DNA from: Hoplostethus atlanticus | Taxonomy: Eukaryota; Chordata; Actinopteri; Trachichthyiformes; Trachichthyidae | Direction: 5' to 3' | Length of the DNA stretch: 64,000 nucleotides | NCBI GenBank assembly: GCA_034670405.1 | Contig: JAXDDX010000159.1 | Location: 558,001 to 622,000 of the forward strand | Shown here: positions 63,572 to 64,000 of the stretch, piece after piece | How positions within the stretch are numbered: position 1 is the stretch's first letter | Layout: each line of letters starts with the position of its first letter | Position numbers and translations under genes: made by a program | Notes under the pieces: model-generated | The model's input: the letters and a program-made list of their open reading frames with translations, nothing else | Databases searched by the model: none | What the model was told of the DNA's origin: nothing

Positions 63572-64000
63572 GTAAAATGCCGTACACATGGGTGCACTAC
63601 AATGAAAGTAATTACTTTAAATTACTTGGTTCAAGGTTTGGCCCCAGTGACCCTGAGAGTTACATTATCAGTAGCCTTGTGCAACCTTGTGCAAAGGCAA
63701 ATTGGTGTCAGGCAAGGGGCCAGACAAATAGCAATTCAAAAAGATCCCATTGAGTGTTACAAATAGGAAACCTTGGCTGGAACAGGGATACTGGGGTCCA
63801 CTCCTAACAGGCCTGGGAGTGGTGCTCACAGGGGAGCGCCTAGTGGCTAGGTGACCCCCCTTGCACAGTTTGCATTTATCCTGGTGGACGAGGGGGTCAC
63901 TTCAATTACAAGTTGTGGATGAGAAAACTCTGACTGTTGTTTGTGCCTAACAGCAGTTCAGAGTGCCTGACCTTCGGCAGTGGGTGGGGTACAGGAGAAG
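63572..64000 (+). other. trdn intron, right edge
   Basis: No exon recognised. GC-richer repeat-like sequence with runs such as GGGGTCCACTCC and GAGGGGGTCACTTC; unassigned. Confidence 0.4.

Noticed and set aside
1-64000. CRISPR arrays, bacterial operons or tRNA/rRNA genes
   Set aside because: None found. The sequence is intron-containing vertebrate DNA; the only tRNA-like boxes belong to the SINE.

Overview
The window is eukaryotic and reads as teleost fish DNA. It carries fish-type transposons (Tc1/mariner, hAT, PIF/Harbinger, L2-like LINEs, BEL/Pao, a tRNA-headed SINE, solo LTRs), canonical GT/AG introns, and one muscle gene that I recognise by protein homology.

Region 1 (1-29,000) holds no host gene that I can support. 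It is a transposon bed: the 5' half of an L2-like LINE (120-1960, minus); a Tc1 element (4228-7276) broken by the 3' half of a second L2-like LINE; and a degraded BEL/Pao retrotransposon (about 16,053-24,791, minus). At least four later insertions cut the BEL/Pao copy: a solo LTR (5-bp duplication GGGTG), a PIF/Harbinger element (CAG), a hAT-like element (ATTAAAAG/ATTAAAGG) and another element bounded by CATATGGCCA.

Region 2 (29,137 to the right edge, plus strand) is the 5' and central part of triadin (trdn), the sarcoplasmic-reticulum membrane protein that links the ryanodine receptor to calsequestrin. Exon 1 gives the MTEAVE start. Exon 2 gives the TTTTMVIDSRNG segment and the single membrane span. 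Exon 3 gives the conserved luminal juxtamembrane segment. At least 23 further coding exons follow, most only 27-75 nt and encoding short Lys/Glu-rich segments. All internal exons I could place are phase 1-1 and a multiple of three long, so any of them can be skipped without breaking the frame. The gene continues past the right edge; the main chain in the window is about 1,383 residues.

The most striking feature is a single 2,250-nt exon (50,307-52,556) that puts about 750 Glu/Asp-rich residues into the luminal domain. The mammalian triadin luminal tail, as I know it, is dominated by basic KEKE-type sequence with only a short acidic stretch near the membrane. A second unusual exon (60,459-60,812) encodes a Pro/Gln-rich segment with a 42-bp minisatellite. 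Several candidate alternative terminal exons follow the same phase; the best (61,006) has a downstream AATAAA.

Introns 1 and 2 are large and full of transposons with clear target-site duplications. In the 3' half a solo LTR (62,384-62,933) has landed directly on a 5' splice site, and its target duplication is the splice-site sequence itself. Exon boundaries come from reading frame and splice sites only; no transcript evidence was available.
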